Of a stretch of DNA of 49,807 nucleotides, positions 19,171 through 27,410 are shown piece by piece. The notes beneath the pieces were generated by a model. The model saw nothing but the letters and a program-made list of their open reading frames with translations. It was not told the DNA's origin and searched no databases. Numbering within the stretch: position 1 is the stretch's first letter; every line of letters begins with the position of its first letter. The DNA comes from Stenotrophomonas maltophilia (GTDB taxonomy: Bacteria; Pseudomonadota; Gammaproteobacteria; Xanthomonadales; Xanthomonadaceae): contig DEZI01000011.1 of the NCBI GenBank assembly GCA_002364755.1, positions 1 through 49,807 of the forward strand, given 5' to 3'. The translations under genes and the position numbers were made by a program.

Positions 19171-19199
19171 TTGCTGGTGGTTTCAAGTGTAACTATAAG
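19171..19199 (+). promoter_or_regulatory. Predicted sigma70 promoter of hppD with candidate operator
   Basis: TTGCTG (19171-19176), a 17-bp spacer, TATAAG (19194-19199). An imperfect direct repeat, AAGTGTAA and AAGTGGTA, spans 19185-19204 and overlaps the -10 box. A minus-strand TATAGT overlaps it as well and could serve the MarR gene. Confidence 0.6.
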
Positions 19200-19286
19200 T
19201 GGTATGTCCGGACCCTGCATTCTCGCCGGGTCCACCCTAGCCCGCACCTGGTTTGTACCGATGCGGTACCGATTCGGAGCCACGCC

Positions 19287-20399
19287 ATGAATACCGCAGT
19301 CCCGACCGCCTCGCACCCGAACCCCGGCATGCAGGTCACCACCTTCGAAAACCCGATGGGCATCGACGGCTTCGAGTTCGTCGAATTTGCCGCTCCGGCC
19401 GGCCGTGGCCAGGAGCTGCACGAGTACTTCCGCAAGATGGGCTTCAGCGCGGTGCTCAAGCACAAGCAGCGTCCGATTACCGTCTATCGCCAGGGCGACG
19501 TCAACTTCCTCGTCAACGAAGACCCGGATTCCTTCGCCGCCGACTTCGCCGAGAAGCACGGTCCGTGCGCCTGCGGCTTCGCCATCCGCTTCAAGAAGCC
19601 GGGCCAGGAGGTCTACCAGACCGCCCTGGGCAACGGCGCCGAAGCCATCGCCTTCAAGCCGGACAGCAAGGCCGTCAACGCCCCGGTCATCAAGGGCATC
19701 GGCGATTGCATGCTGTACCTGGTGGACCGCTACGGCAGCGCCGGCAGCGTCTTCGATGGCGACTACGAGGTGATCGACGGCGCCGGCCTGCGTCCGTTCG
19801 GCTTCGGCCTGACCTTCATCGACCACCTGACCCACAACCTGTACTTCGGCAACATGCAGCAGTGGTCGGATTACTACGAGCGCCTGTTCAACTTCCGCGA
19901 GATCCGCTACTTCGACATCAAGGGCCTGAAGACCGGCCTGGTGTCCAAGGCGATGACCGCGCCGGACGGCATCGTGCGCATCCCGCTGAACGAATCGTCC
20001 GACCCGAAGAGCCAGATCAACGAGTACCTGGACGCGTACAAGGGCGAGGGCATCCAGCACATTGCCTGCTTCACCGACAACATCTACGAGACCGTCGAAG
20101 CCATGCGCGCGCAGGGCGTGGATTTCCTCGACACGCCGGAAACCTACTTCGATGTGATCGACCAGCGCGTGCCGAACCACGGTGAAGACGTGGCGCGCCT
20201 GGCGAAGAACAAGATCCTGATCGACGCCGATCCGGAAACCCACCAGCGCAAGCTGCTGCAGATCTTCACCCAGAACTGCATCGGCCCGATCTTCTTCGAG
20301 ATCATCCAGCGCAAGGGCAACGAAGGCTTCGGCGAAGGCAACTTCACCGCGCTGTTCGAAAGCATCGAGCGCGACCAGATCCGCCGCGGCGTGCTGTAA
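19287..20399 (+). CDS. hppD: 4-hydroxyphenylpyruvate dioxygenase
   Basis: Converts 4-hydroxyphenylpyruvate to homogentisate in tyrosine degradation. Non-haem iron ligands are visible: H180 (FIDHLTHN), H258 (GIQHIACF) and E338 (IFFEIIQRKG). Two VOC-type domains fill 370 residues, the normal length. The start MNTAVPTASH is the ATG about 80 bp past the predicted promoter start point. It is followed 98 bp later by hmgA, the next pathway enzyme. Confidence 0.97.
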   Translation: MNTAVPTASHPNPGMQVTTFENPMGIDGFEFVEFAAPAGRGQELHEYFRKMGFSAVLKHKQRPITVYRQGDVNFLVNEDPDSFAADFAEKHGPCACGFAIRFKKPGQEVYQTALGNGAEAIAFKPDSKAVNAPVIKGIGDCMLYLVDRYGSAGSVFDGDYEVIDGAGLRPFGFGLTFIDHLTHNLYFGNMQQWSDYYERLFNFREIRYFDIKGLKTGLVSKAMTAPDGIVRIPLNESSDPKSQINEYLDAYKGEGIQHIACFTDNIYETVEAMRAQGVDFLDTPETYFDVIDQRVPNHGEDVARLAKNKILIDADPETHQRKLLQIFTQNCIGPIFFEIIQRKGNEGFGEGNFTALFESIERDQIRRGVL

Positions 20400-20408
20400 C
20401 GTTCATCG

Positions 20409-20465
20409 GCAGCGCCGGGCCACGCCCGGCGGCTGCTCACCCGTAGAGCCGAGCCATGCTCGGCT
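20409..20465. repeat. Two SMAG/REP-like palindromes between hppD and hmgA
   Basis: 20409-20432 has GCGCCGGGC/GCCCGGCG arms. 20443-20465 is GTAG followed by AGCCGAGC/GCTCGGCT. They may attenuate or protect the hppD mRNA end within the two-gene unit. Confidence 0.75.
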
Positions 20466-20497
20466 TTCCGTTCCGGCATCGCGTTCCAGGAGCCACC

Positions 20498-21802
20498 ATG
20501 TCCACCGCCCTCACCGCCCGCGGCTACCAGTCCGGTTTCGGCAACGAATTCGCCACCGAGGCCGTCGCCGGCGCGCTGCCGGTCGGGCAGAACTCGCCGC
20601 AGAAGGTGGCCCACGGCCTGTATGCCGAGCAGCTGTCGGGCACCGCGTTCACCGCGCCGCGCGGCAGCAACCGCCGCAGCTGGCTGTACCGCATCCGCCC
20701 GGCGGTAACCCACGGCGAATTCACCCCGTTCGCGCAGTCGCAGCTGCAGTGTGATTTCGGCGCGCAGCCGGCGTCACCGAACCAGATGCGCTGGAGCCCG
20801 CTGCCGCTGCCGGAACTGCCGACCGACTTCGTCGAAGGCCTGTACACGATGGGCGGCAACGGCGCGCCCGATGCGCATGCCGGCGTAGGCATCCATCTGT
20901 ACGCCGCCAACCGGGACATGGTCGGCCGCTACTTCTACAACGCCGACGGCGAACTGCTGATCGTGCCGCAGCTGGGTGCGCTGCGCCTGCTGACCGAACT
21001 GGGCGTGATCGAGATCGAACCGCAGCAGATCGCGGTCATTCCGCGCGGCCTGCGCTTCCGCGTCGAACTGCCCGACGGCCCCAGCCGCGGCTACATCTGC
21101 GAGAACTACGGCGCGCTGCTGAAGCTGCCCGACCTGGGCCCGATCGGTGCCAACGGCCTGGCCAACCCGCGCGACTTCGAAACCCCGCACGCCGCATTCG
21201 AGGATGTGGACGGCGATTTCGAACTGATCGCCAAGTTCGAGGGCCGCCTGTGGCGCGCGCCCATCGACCATTCGCCACTGGACGTGGTGGCCTGGCACGG
21301 CAACTACGCGCCGTACCGTTACGACCTGCGCCGCTTCAACACCATCGGCTCGATCAGCTACGACCATCCGGACCCGTCGATCTTCCTGGTGCTGCATTCG
21401 CCCAGCGACACGCCGGGCACCAGCAACATGGATTTCGCCATCTTCCCGCCGCGCTGGCTGGTGGCGCAGAACACGTTCCGCCCGCCGTGGTTCCACCGCA
21501 ACATCGCCAGCGAGTTCATGGGCCTGGTGCACGGTGCCTACGACGCCAAGGCCGAGGGTTTCGTGCCCGGCGGCGCGTCGCTGCACAACTGCATGAGCGG
21601 CCATGGCCCGGATGCGCCGACTTTCGACAAGGCCTCCAACGCCGACCTGTCCAAGGCCGATGTCATCAAGGACACGATGGCCTTCATGTTCGAGACCCGC
21701 GCGGTGATCCGCCCGAGCGCGCAGGCCGTGGCCGCCAGCCATCGCCAGGGCGATTACCAGCAGTGCTGGAACGGCCTGCGCAACAATTTCCGTTCGGCGT
21801 AG
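20498..21802 (+). CDS. hmgA: Homogentisate 1,2-dioxygenase
   Basis: Cleaves the homogentisate ring to maleylacetoacetate, directly after HppD. Typical segments are YQSGFGNEFATEA at the N-terminus, PRGSNRRSWLYRIRP, and the iron site region FRPPWFHRNIASEFMGLVHG with H and E ligands, plus a later GASLHNCMSGHGPD. 434 residues, the normal length. Start MSTALTARGY with AGGAG upstream. Maleylacetoacetate isomerase and fumarylacetoacetase are not in the window. Confidence 0.97.
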   Translation: MSTALTARGYQSGFGNEFATEAVAGALPVGQNSPQKVAHGLYAEQLSGTAFTAPRGSNRRSWLYRIRPAVTHGEFTPFAQSQLQCDFGAQPASPNQMRWSPLPLPELPTDFVEGLYTMGGNGAPDAHAGVGIHLYAANRDMVGRYFYNADGELLIVPQLGALRLLTELGVIEIEPQQIAVIPRGLRFRVELPDGPSRGYICENYGALLKLPDLGPIGANGLANPRDFETPHAAFEDVDGDFELIAKFEGRLWRAPIDHSPLDVVAWHGNYAPYRYDLRRFNTIGSISYDHPDPSIFLVLHSPSDTPGTSNMDFAIFPPRWLVAQNTFRPPWFHRNIASEFMGLVHGAYDAKAEGFVPGGASLHNCMSGHGPDAPTFDKASNADLSKADVIKDTMAFMFETRAVIRPSAQAVAASHRQGDYQQCWNGLRNNFRSA

Positions 21803-21825
21803 CAGAGGCTGGCCGGGCAGGCGGG

Positions 21826-21912
21826 GTAGAGTCGACTGTTAGTCGACTGCTCTTCAATCGGGCACGAGAAACCCCGCGCTGCGCGCGATAGTCGACCAAC
21901 AGTCGACTCTAC
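21826..21912. repeat. SMAG-type long inverted repeat
   Basis: GTAGAGTCGACTGTTAGTCGACT ... AGTCGACCAACAGTCGACTCTAC with an inner GCGCGC stem. It sits between the convergent hmgA and 21923 genes. Confidence 0.88.
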
Positions 21913-21922
21913 CGGGTCGAAG

Positions 21923-22489
21923 CTAGGCCGTGGCCGCGAAGGCGTCGCAATGCTCCATCGGCAGCGCTTCCAGCAGGCGCAGCCTCACGCGCTCGCAGTA
22001 ACCGTCGGAGGTCATGCCCGGCAGCGCCAGCAGCGCCGCCTGCAGCACCGTCACCACATCGCCTTCGGCGCGGGCCTGCTGCAGGTCGCGGAACAGGGCG
22101 GCCGCCATCGGATTGCGCTGCATCTCCAGGATGCCCAGCAGGTAGATGCGTGCGGCCACCAGCGAGCGACGGCGCTCGACCGGTGCGGCCGTGGCGGGGG
22201 TCGGCACGGGGGCGGGCGCAGGTGCGGCTGCCACCGCCGGCGCAGGGCGGGGCGCGGCAGGCGCTGGCGGTGCAGATGGACTCGCCGCTGCGGGCGCGCC
22301 GGTTTCCAGATAGCCGCACTGGATCAGCTGGATCACCATGGCAGGCGCTTCCTGGCCCATCAAGCCGGTCAGGTCGGCGATGCTGCGCTGGCCATCACAC
22401 AGGATCAGCAGGCGACGCTGGCGCATGTCCAGCGGCGCGCGGTGGGCCTGCAGCGCGGTTCGGGCGAGGTCGGTCTTGCGCGGTTGCAT
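21923..22489 (-). CDS. Uncharacterised protein with winged-helix-like N-terminus
   Basis: 188 residues from MQPRKTDLA. Residues ~1-60 (LDMRQRRLLILCDGQRSIADLTGLMGQ ends with a GYLE wing) resemble a small winged-helix module. An Ala/Pro linker (~65-105) leads to a helical C-terminal domain (RIYLLGILEMQRNPMAAALF). No signal peptide. The ribosome site at this ATG is weak; a TTG at 22550-22552 would add 21 residues. I do not know a function. Divergent from the lipoprotein at 22613. Confidence 0.65.
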   Translation of the reverse strand: MQPRKTDLARTALQAHRAPLDMRQRRLLILCDGQRSIADLTGLMGQEAPAMVIQLIQCGYLETGAPAAASPSAPPAPAAPRPAPAVAAAPAPAPVPTPATAAPVERRRSLVAARIYLLGILEMQRNPMAAALFRDLQQARAEGDVVTVLQAALLALPGMTSDGYCERVRLRLLEALPMEHCDAFAATA

Positions 22490-22612
22490 GGGAGGGACAG
22501 CCAAGTCGGTGCACGCCGAGCCTGAACGTGGGGCATGAAACGGCGATGACAATGCAGCGCCTGCACGCGCGCTGCGCTAGCGTGCAGCCATCTCGTGCAA
22601 AGGAACCGCGCC

Positions 22613-23251
22613 ATGAAACACCTCCCGATTGCCGGTCTGTTGCTGCTCTCGCTGGCCGCCTGTTCGCGCAGCCCCGACAGCCCCGAGGCTGCCCCAGCCC
22701 CGGCCAAGGATACGGCGACCGCCACCGCCCCGGCTGATGCCGACCTGGCCACCACCTCGCCGGCCGATCCGCGCAGTGACAGCCCGGCGCGGCTGGATGG
22801 CTTCGGCGGTGCCCGCCTGGGCGCGGCCATCGCCGAGGTGCGCAGTGGCTTCGGCACGCCGCTGCAGGGCCTGGGCACCGACGCGGCAGGCAAGCCCCTG
22901 CCGGCCGATGACAACAACGACGGCTGCTACTTCCTGCGCCCCCAGGATGCCGAGGACCCGCGCCTGATGATCGAGGGCCGCAAGCTGGTGCGCTACGACG
23001 TGCGCAGCACCGGCATCGTCGCCCCGGGCGGCGGCAAGGTCGGCATGACCCTGGGCGAGCTGCAGCTGCTGTATCCCGAACGCGCCGACGTCGGCCCGGA
23101 CAAGTACGACGACAAGGCCCAGCATCTGCGCGTGCGCCCGGCCCAGGAAGGCGCGGCCATCATCGATTTCGCGCTGGGCGCCGATGGCAAGGTCGGCAGC
23201 TGGCGGGTCGGCCAGACCCCGCAGGTGGATTACGTGGAAGGCTGCGGCTGA
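22613..23251 (+). CDS. Uncharacterised lipoprotein
   Basis: Lipobox LAAC (Cys17) after a short hydrophobic signal, an Ala/Pro/Asp linker to ~residue 60, then a globular domain with DDNNDGCYFLRP, LVRYDV and GMTLGELQLLYP. The repeated GARLGAAIAEVR and GKVGMTLGELQ pattern recalls the two-lobed fold of small envelope lipoproteins that monitor or bind peptidoglycan or ions, but I cannot assign it. AAGGAA precedes the ATG; 212 residues. Confidence 0.78.
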   Translation: MKHLPIAGLLLLSLAACSRSPDSPEAAPAPAKDTATATAPADADLATTSPADPRSDSPARLDGFGGARLGAAIAEVRSGFGTPLQGLGTDAAGKPLPADDNNDGCYFLRPQDAEDPRLMIEGRKLVRYDVRSTGIVAPGGGKVGMTLGELQLLYPERADVGPDKYDDKAQHLRVRPAQEGAAIIDFALGADGKVGSWRVGQTPQVDYVEGCG

Positions 23252-23262
23252 CCACGGCGGCC

Positions 23263-23289
23263 GTGGCTCACCCGCCAAGGGTGGGCCAC
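23263..23289 (+). terminator. Hairpin after lipoprotein gene
   Basis: GTGGC/GCCAC and CACCC/GGGTG arms form an 11-position stem with one T-G mismatch pair. There is no U-tract, so it is a transcript-end or REP-like hairpin rather than a classical terminator. Confidence 0.35.
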
Positions 23290-23325
23290 GCGTAGAATCG
23301 CGCCACGACCGCTGGGGAGTGCTCG

Positions 23326-24279
23326 ATGATCGCCATTTCAATCGCCTGGTTCCTGCTTGGCCTGCTGCTGCTGGCGCTGGGCGGGGATTCCATCGTCAAG
23401 GCCGTTGCCGGCCTCGCCCAGCGCTTCGGCGCCAGCGCCTTTACCGCCGGCCTGTTGCTGCTCGGCGTTGCGACCTCGCTGCCGGAACTGGCGGTCAACG
23501 CGCGCGCGCTGTGGGTCGGCCAGCCGGAGCTGGCCTTGGGCAATGCCATCGGCAGCAGCATCGCCAATCTGGGCCTGACCCTGGCGGTGGCCGCCATCGC
23601 CGCGCCGCTGCTGCTGCGCGCGCGTCTGCAGGGCGTGCTGTGGTGGTCGCTGCTGGCCGCCGGCCTGCTGCTGATCGTGTTCGGCCTGGATGGTCGCCTG
23701 CAGCGCTGGGAAGCCGGCGTGCTGGTGGCGGGCTTCGTGCTGGTGCAGATCGTGCTGCTGCGTCGCGGGCGCCTGGAAGCGCCTGAGGTGCAGGCGGTCA
23801 TCGCCGAATCCGCGCTGAGCCGCACCAGCCTGCCGCTGAACGTGCTGCGCGTGCTGATCGCCGCGCTGACGCTCTACTGGGGCGCGCGCCTGGTGGTGGG
23901 CGCTGCGGCGGATTTCGGCGCGGCGCTCGGCTGGACCCCGCTGCTGGTGGGCCTGCTGCCGGTGGCCATCGGCACCACGCTGCCGGAAGTGGCCGCGGCC
24001 CTCGCTGCCGCGCGGCGTGGCCACGGCGACATGGTGCTGGGCCACGTGCTGGGCTCCAGCGTGATCAACCTGCTGCTGGTGATCGGCGCGATGGGCCTGC
24101 TGCAGCCGCTGGTGCTGCCGGCGTCGTTCGTGCGGCTGGAACTGCCGGCGCTGCTGGCCTTCGCCCTGGCGCTGTACCCGATGCTGCGCGGTGACCTGAA
24201 GATCAGCCGTGGCGAAGGCGCGATCCTGCTCGGCGCGTTCGTCGCGTGGCTGGGGCTGGAGATCGCCCTGGTCCTGTAG
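23326..24279 (+). CDS. Ca2+/Na+ antiporter, CaCA family (YrbG-like)
   Basis: Two alpha repeats: ATSLPELAVNARA with GNAIGSSIANLGL in the first half and GTTLPEVAAALAA with GHVLGSSVINLLLV in the second, the acidic PE residues being the cation site. About ten membrane spans in 317 residues. Cytoplasmic membrane exchanger for calcium or sodium. GGGGAGTG precedes the ATG. Its stop TAG belongs to a GTAG repeat (24276). Confidence 0.87.
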   Translation: MIAISIAWFLLGLLLLALGGDSIVKAVAGLAQRFGASAFTAGLLLLGVATSLPELAVNARALWVGQPELALGNAIGSSIANLGLTLAVAAIAAPLLLRARLQGVLWWSLLAAGLLLIVFGLDGRLQRWEAGVLVAGFVLVQIVLLRRGRLEAPEVQAVIAESALSRTSLPLNVLRVLIAALTLYWGARLVVGAAADFGAALGWTPLLVGLLPVAIGTTLPEVAAALAAARRGHGDMVLGHVLGSSVINLLLVIGAMGLLQPLVLPASFVRLELPALLAFALALYPMLRGDLKISRGEGAILLGAFVAWLGLEIALVL

Positions 24280-24328
24280 ATCCACGCCATGCGTGGCTGA
24301 TGGGCCATGCCGACCAACGGTCGGCACC
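24276..24328. repeat. SMAG palindrome overlapping stop, plus short palindrome
   Basis: 24276-24298 is GTAG followed by ATCCACGCCATGCGTGG; its TAG is the stop codon of the exchanger gene. 24309-24328 carries GCCGACC/GGTCGGC. Confidence 0.75.
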
Positions 24329-24333
24329 GACCA

Positions 24334-24720
24334 TCAACGCGCGGGGGCGTCCTCTTCCCGCGCCGGCTCCGGCGGCGGCAGCTGCTCTTCCTTCGCGCGC
24401 TCGTTGCCGGGCAGGGTAGGGCGGGTTTCCATCAGCAGCGACAGCGCGGCCTTGGCCATCATGTGTGCGCTGATCGGCGCGGTGATGAACAGGAACACGG
24501 TGATCAGCAGCTCGCGCGGCTGCGGGTCCTGGCCCAGGAAGATGTGGTAGCAGACCGAGCACGCCAGTACGCAGCCCACGCCCAGCGTGCTGGCCTTGGT
24601 CGGCGCGTGCAGGCGCTTGAAGAACGTCGACAGCTTCACCAGCCCCAGTGCACCGACCAGGATGAAGAAGCAGCCGAACAGCAGCAGCACCGACAGGGCG
24701 ATCTGGATGAAGGTGATCAT
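24334..24720 (-). CDS. mnhG: Mrp/Mnh Na+/H+ antiporter subunit G
   Basis: 128 residues with three membrane helices (ALSVLLLFGCFFILVGALGLV first), the family stretch KRLHAPTKASTLGVG, and a charged cytosolic tail rich in Glu/Pro. Last gene of the mnh operon; its ATG overlaps the mnhF stop by 4 bp. It works as part of the hetero-oligomeric proton/monovalent cation antiporter in the inner membrane. Confidence 0.92.
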   Translation of the reverse strand: MITFIQIALSVLLLFGCFFILVGALGLVKLSTFFKRLHAPTKASTLGVGCVLACSVCYHIFLGQDPQPRELLITVFLFITAPISAHMMAKAALSLLMETRPTLPGNERAKEEQLPPPEPAREEDAPAR

Positions 24721-25001
24721 TCGACGATGTCCCGGCGCAGCACGAACTTGCTCAGCACCACCGTGCTGCCGAAGCCGAGCATGGCGATGACCAGCGCGGC
24801 CTCGAAATAGATGGCCGAGTTGAGGTACATGCCGAACAGCATCAGCTCGGCAATGGCGGTCACCGACAGCGTGTCCAGCGCAAGGATGCGGTCCGGCACG
24901 GTGGGGCCGCGCAGCAGGCGCCAGGTGCCCAGCAGCATGGCCAGGCCGACCACGTGCATGCACACCACCAGGGTGGTCTGGATGATCTGGAATCCAGTCA
25001 T
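24717..25001 (-). CDS. mnhF: Mrp/Mnh Na+/H+ antiporter subunit F
   Basis: 94 residues, three membrane helices, with GPTVPDRILALDTLS, the conserved MrpF loop. Overlaps mnhE upstream and mnhG downstream by ATGA junctions, which implies coupled translation and fixed stoichiometry. Confidence 0.92.
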   Translation of the reverse strand: MTGFQIIQTTLVVCMHVVGLAMLLGTWRLLRGPTVPDRILALDTLSVTAIAELMLFGMYLNSAIYFEAALVIAMLGFGSTVVLSKFVLRRDIVE

Positions 25002-25504
25002 GGGAAGATCTCCATCAACGGGGCTTCGTAACGTTGCTTGATCGTGTCGATCAGTTCCTGCGGGTCTTCCAGGTGCAGCACGTGCACCAGCAGGTACTTG
25101 CGGTCATCGCTCAGCGCGGCCGACACGGTGCCCGGGGTCAGGGTGATCATGCTGGTCAGCGCGGCGATGCCGTGGATGTTGGCGATGTCCAGCGGCAGCC
25201 AGATGAAGCCGGGGTGGATGTTGCGCTCCGGGCCGAGCACCTGGATGGCCACGCGGATGTTGGACATCAGGATGTCCCACAGGGTGACGACCAGCAGCTT
25301 GGGCACCGGCCGCAGCGTGCCGATGCGGGCGAACTCGCGGTCCAGGCGCGCCGCGAACAGCGGCACCACCACCCCCAGCAACAGCCCGAGCAGGAACTGG
25401 CCGAGGGTGAAGCTGTCGGACATCAGCAGCCAGAAGGCCACCACCATCACGCTCAGCGGCGGTGATGGAAACAGGCGCCGACGCAGGGTAGGTTTGGCGG
25501 TCAT
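24998..25504 (-). CDS. mnhE: Mrp/Mnh Na+/H+ antiporter subunit E
   Basis: 168 residues from MTAKPTLRRR. N-terminal membrane helices (LSVMVVAFWLLMSDSFTLG), then the soluble domain with ALTSMITLTPGTVSA, the MrpE signature, and a C-terminal HVLHLEDP. The frame stays open upstream inside mnhD, but the ATG at 25502-25504 overlaps the mnhD stop, as at the other junctions. Confidence 0.92.
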   Translation of the reverse strand: MTAKPTLRRRLFPSPPLSVMVVAFWLLMSDSFTLGQFLLGLLLGVVVPLFAARLDREFARIGTLRPVPKLLVVTLWDILMSNIRVAIQVLGPERNIHPGFIWLPLDIANIHGIAALTSMITLTPGTVSAALSDDRKYLLVHVLHLEDPQELIDTIKQRYEAPLMEIFP

Positions 25505-27036
25505 GGCTGGCGGATCTCCGGCGTGGTCGCGCGCAACTGCTGCACGTAGTCGCCCGGCTGCAGCAGCTGGGCGGCGATGGCGTCGGTGTGGCGCATCAGC
25601 GGCGCCGCGGCCACGGCCATGCCGACACCGTAGGCCAGCAGCAGGCACGCGGCATACAGCTCGATGCGGCGCAGCGGTGCCTTGCGCGGCGGCGGCGCGT
25701 CCGGGTCCGGCGTCGGCACGCGCCAGAACAGGCGGATGCCGCCGCGGCTCAGGCCCATGATGACCAGCAGGCTGCTGACCAGCACCGCCGTCCACACCGC
25801 GCCGGTGTACTGCGCCGGCATGCCGGCCAGCAGCGCGGCCTTGGCCAGGAAGCCGGACAGCGGCGGCAGGCCGGCCACCGACACCGCGCCGATCAGGAAC
25901 AGCACGGCCGGCGTTTCCTTGCCCGGCATCGGTGCCACTACTTCCTTGCGGTCGCTGGCACCGCCACGGCGGCGGCGGATCAGGTCGGCGACGAGGAACA
26001 GGGCGGCCGCCACGAAGCTGCTGTGCGGCAGGTAGTAGAGGCCGGCCGACAGCACCTTCGGCGTGCCCACCGCGAAAGCAATGAACAGCGTCGCCGCCGA
26101 GACGATGACCAGGTAGGAGATCAGCACGCGCAGGCGGGCCGCGGCCAGCGCGCCCAGGCCGCCCAGCACCAGCGTGGCCACGCCGGCCCACAGCAGCCAG
26201 TCGCGGCCATAGCCGGCCAGCGCGCCGGCGTCCTCGCCGAACCACAGCATCTGCACGCGCAGCACCGCGTACAGGCCGACCTTGGTCATGATCGCGAACA
26301 GGGCCGCCACCGCCGCCGGTGCACGCGCATAGGATTCAGGCAGCCACAGGTACAGCGGCATCAGCGCGGCCTTCGCGCAGAACACCAGCAGCAACAGGCC
26401 GATGGTCGCCTTCACCAGGGTCAGCTGCGAGGCCGGCACCTCGGCGATGCGCTGCGACAGCTCGGCCATGTTCAGCGAGCCCAGCGAGGCATACAGCAGG
26501 CCCAGCGCGATCAGGAACAGGGTCGAGGCGGTGACGTTGAACACCACGTAGTGCAGGCCGATGCGCATGCGCAGGCCGCGGCCGCCGCTCAGCAGCAGGC
26601 CGTAGGAGGCGATCAGCATCACCTCGAAGAACACGAACAGGTTGAAGATGTCGCCGGTCAGGAACGCACCGTTCAGGCCGACCAGCTGGAACTGGAACAG
26701 CGCGTGGAAGTGCGGTGCGCGCCGGTCCCAGCCCGAGCACGCATGCATCAGGCAGGGGATGGCCAGCAGCAACGTGGTCAGCAGCATCCACGCCGACAGC
26801 CGGTCGGCCACCAGCGCGATGCCCAGCCGCGAGGGCCAGTCACCCAGCAGGTAGACGTTGATGTCACCGCCGGCGGTCTGCGCGAACAGCAGCCCCACCA
26901 CCACGGCCAGCGCCGCCATTGCGGTCCAGGCCACGCTGCGCTGCACCTTCGGGCCATAGCGGCGGTGTTCGACGAACAGGGACAGCGCGGCGCCGAGGAG
27001 CGGAACCAGGATCGGCAGGATCACCAGATGATTCAT
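25501..27036 (-). CDS. mnhD: Mrp/Mnh Na+/H+ antiporter subunit D
   Basis: 511 residues, about 14 membrane helices, homologous to complex I subunits NuoM/NuoN (proton_antipo_M domain). LVGLNGAFLTGDIFNLFVFFE contains the conserved acidic residue of helix 5, and a KAALMPLYLWLPES segment the conserved Lys. Probably forms one proton channel of the antiporter. Overlaps mnhC and mnhE by 4 bp each. Confidence 0.94.
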   Translation of the reverse strand: MNHLVILPILVPLLGAALSLFVEHRRYGPKVQRSVAWTAMAALAVVVGLLFAQTAGGDINVYLLGDWPSRLGIALVADRLSAWMLLTTLLLAIPCLMHACSGWDRRAPHFHALFQFQLVGLNGAFLTGDIFNLFVFFEVMLIASYGLLLSGGRGLRMRIGLHYVVFNVTASTLFLIALGLLYASLGSLNMAELSQRIAEVPASQLTLVKATIGLLLLVFCAKAALMPLYLWLPESYARAPAAVAALFAIMTKVGLYAVLRVQMLWFGEDAGALAGYGRDWLLWAGVATLVLGGLGALAAARLRVLISYLVIVSAATLFIAFAVGTPKVLSAGLYYLPHSSFVAAALFLVADLIRRRRGGASDRKEVVAPMPGKETPAVLFLIGAVSVAGLPPLSGFLAKAALLAGMPAQYTGAVWTAVLVSSLLVIMGLSRGGIRLFWRVPTPDPDAPPPRKAPLRRIELYAACLLLAYGVGMAVAAAPLMRHTDAIAAQLLQPGDYVQQLRATTPEIRQP

Positions 27037-27410
27037 GCCTGGTCCTCGCCCCGACGCGGCGGTGCGTCCTCATCCGGCTCGTGCGCATCCACGTGGTCGC
27101 TGTGGTTGTCGCTGCGGCTGCGCATCGCCAGCACGATGGTCACCGCGGTCATCGCAAACGCGATGACGATGGCGGTCAGCACCAGTGCCTGCGGCAGCGG
27201 ATCGGTGTAGTTGCCCAGGTGGCTCTCCAGGCCTTCCTGCAGCACCGGCGCCTTGCCCTGCACTACGCGGCCGCCGGCGAAGATCAGCAGGTTGGTGGCG
27301 TAGGACAGGAAGGTCATGCCGAGGATCACATCGAAGCTGCGCGCGCGCAGCAGCAGGTAGACGCCAATGGCGGTCAGCACGCCGATCGCGGTGGCCAGGG
27401 CCAGTTCCAT
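27033..27410 (-). CDS. mnhC: Mrp/Mnh Na+/H+ antiporter subunit C
   Basis: 125 residues, three membrane helices, a NuoK homologue (YLLLRARSFDVILGMTFLSYATNLLIF). The C-terminal tail is acidic and His-rich (DNHSDHVDAHEPDEDAPP). Its ATG overlaps the mnhAB stop by one base (TGATG). Confidence 0.92.
   Translation of the reverse strand: MELALATAIGVLTAIGVYLLLRARSFDVILGMTFLSYATNLLIFAGGRVVQGKAPVLQEGLESHLGNYTDPLPQALVLTAIVIAFAMTAVTIVLAMRSRSDNHSDHVDAHEPDEDAPPRRGEDQA

Noticed and set aside
19158..20243. N-terminal extension of the MarR gene across hppD
   Set aside because: The frame is open but antisense to hppD and not MarR-like. The MarR family length fits the start at 19157.
25588..27210. 540-codon plus-strand frame opposite mnhD
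   Set aside because: Same shadow character as above; mnhD and its ATGA overlaps explain the sequence fully.
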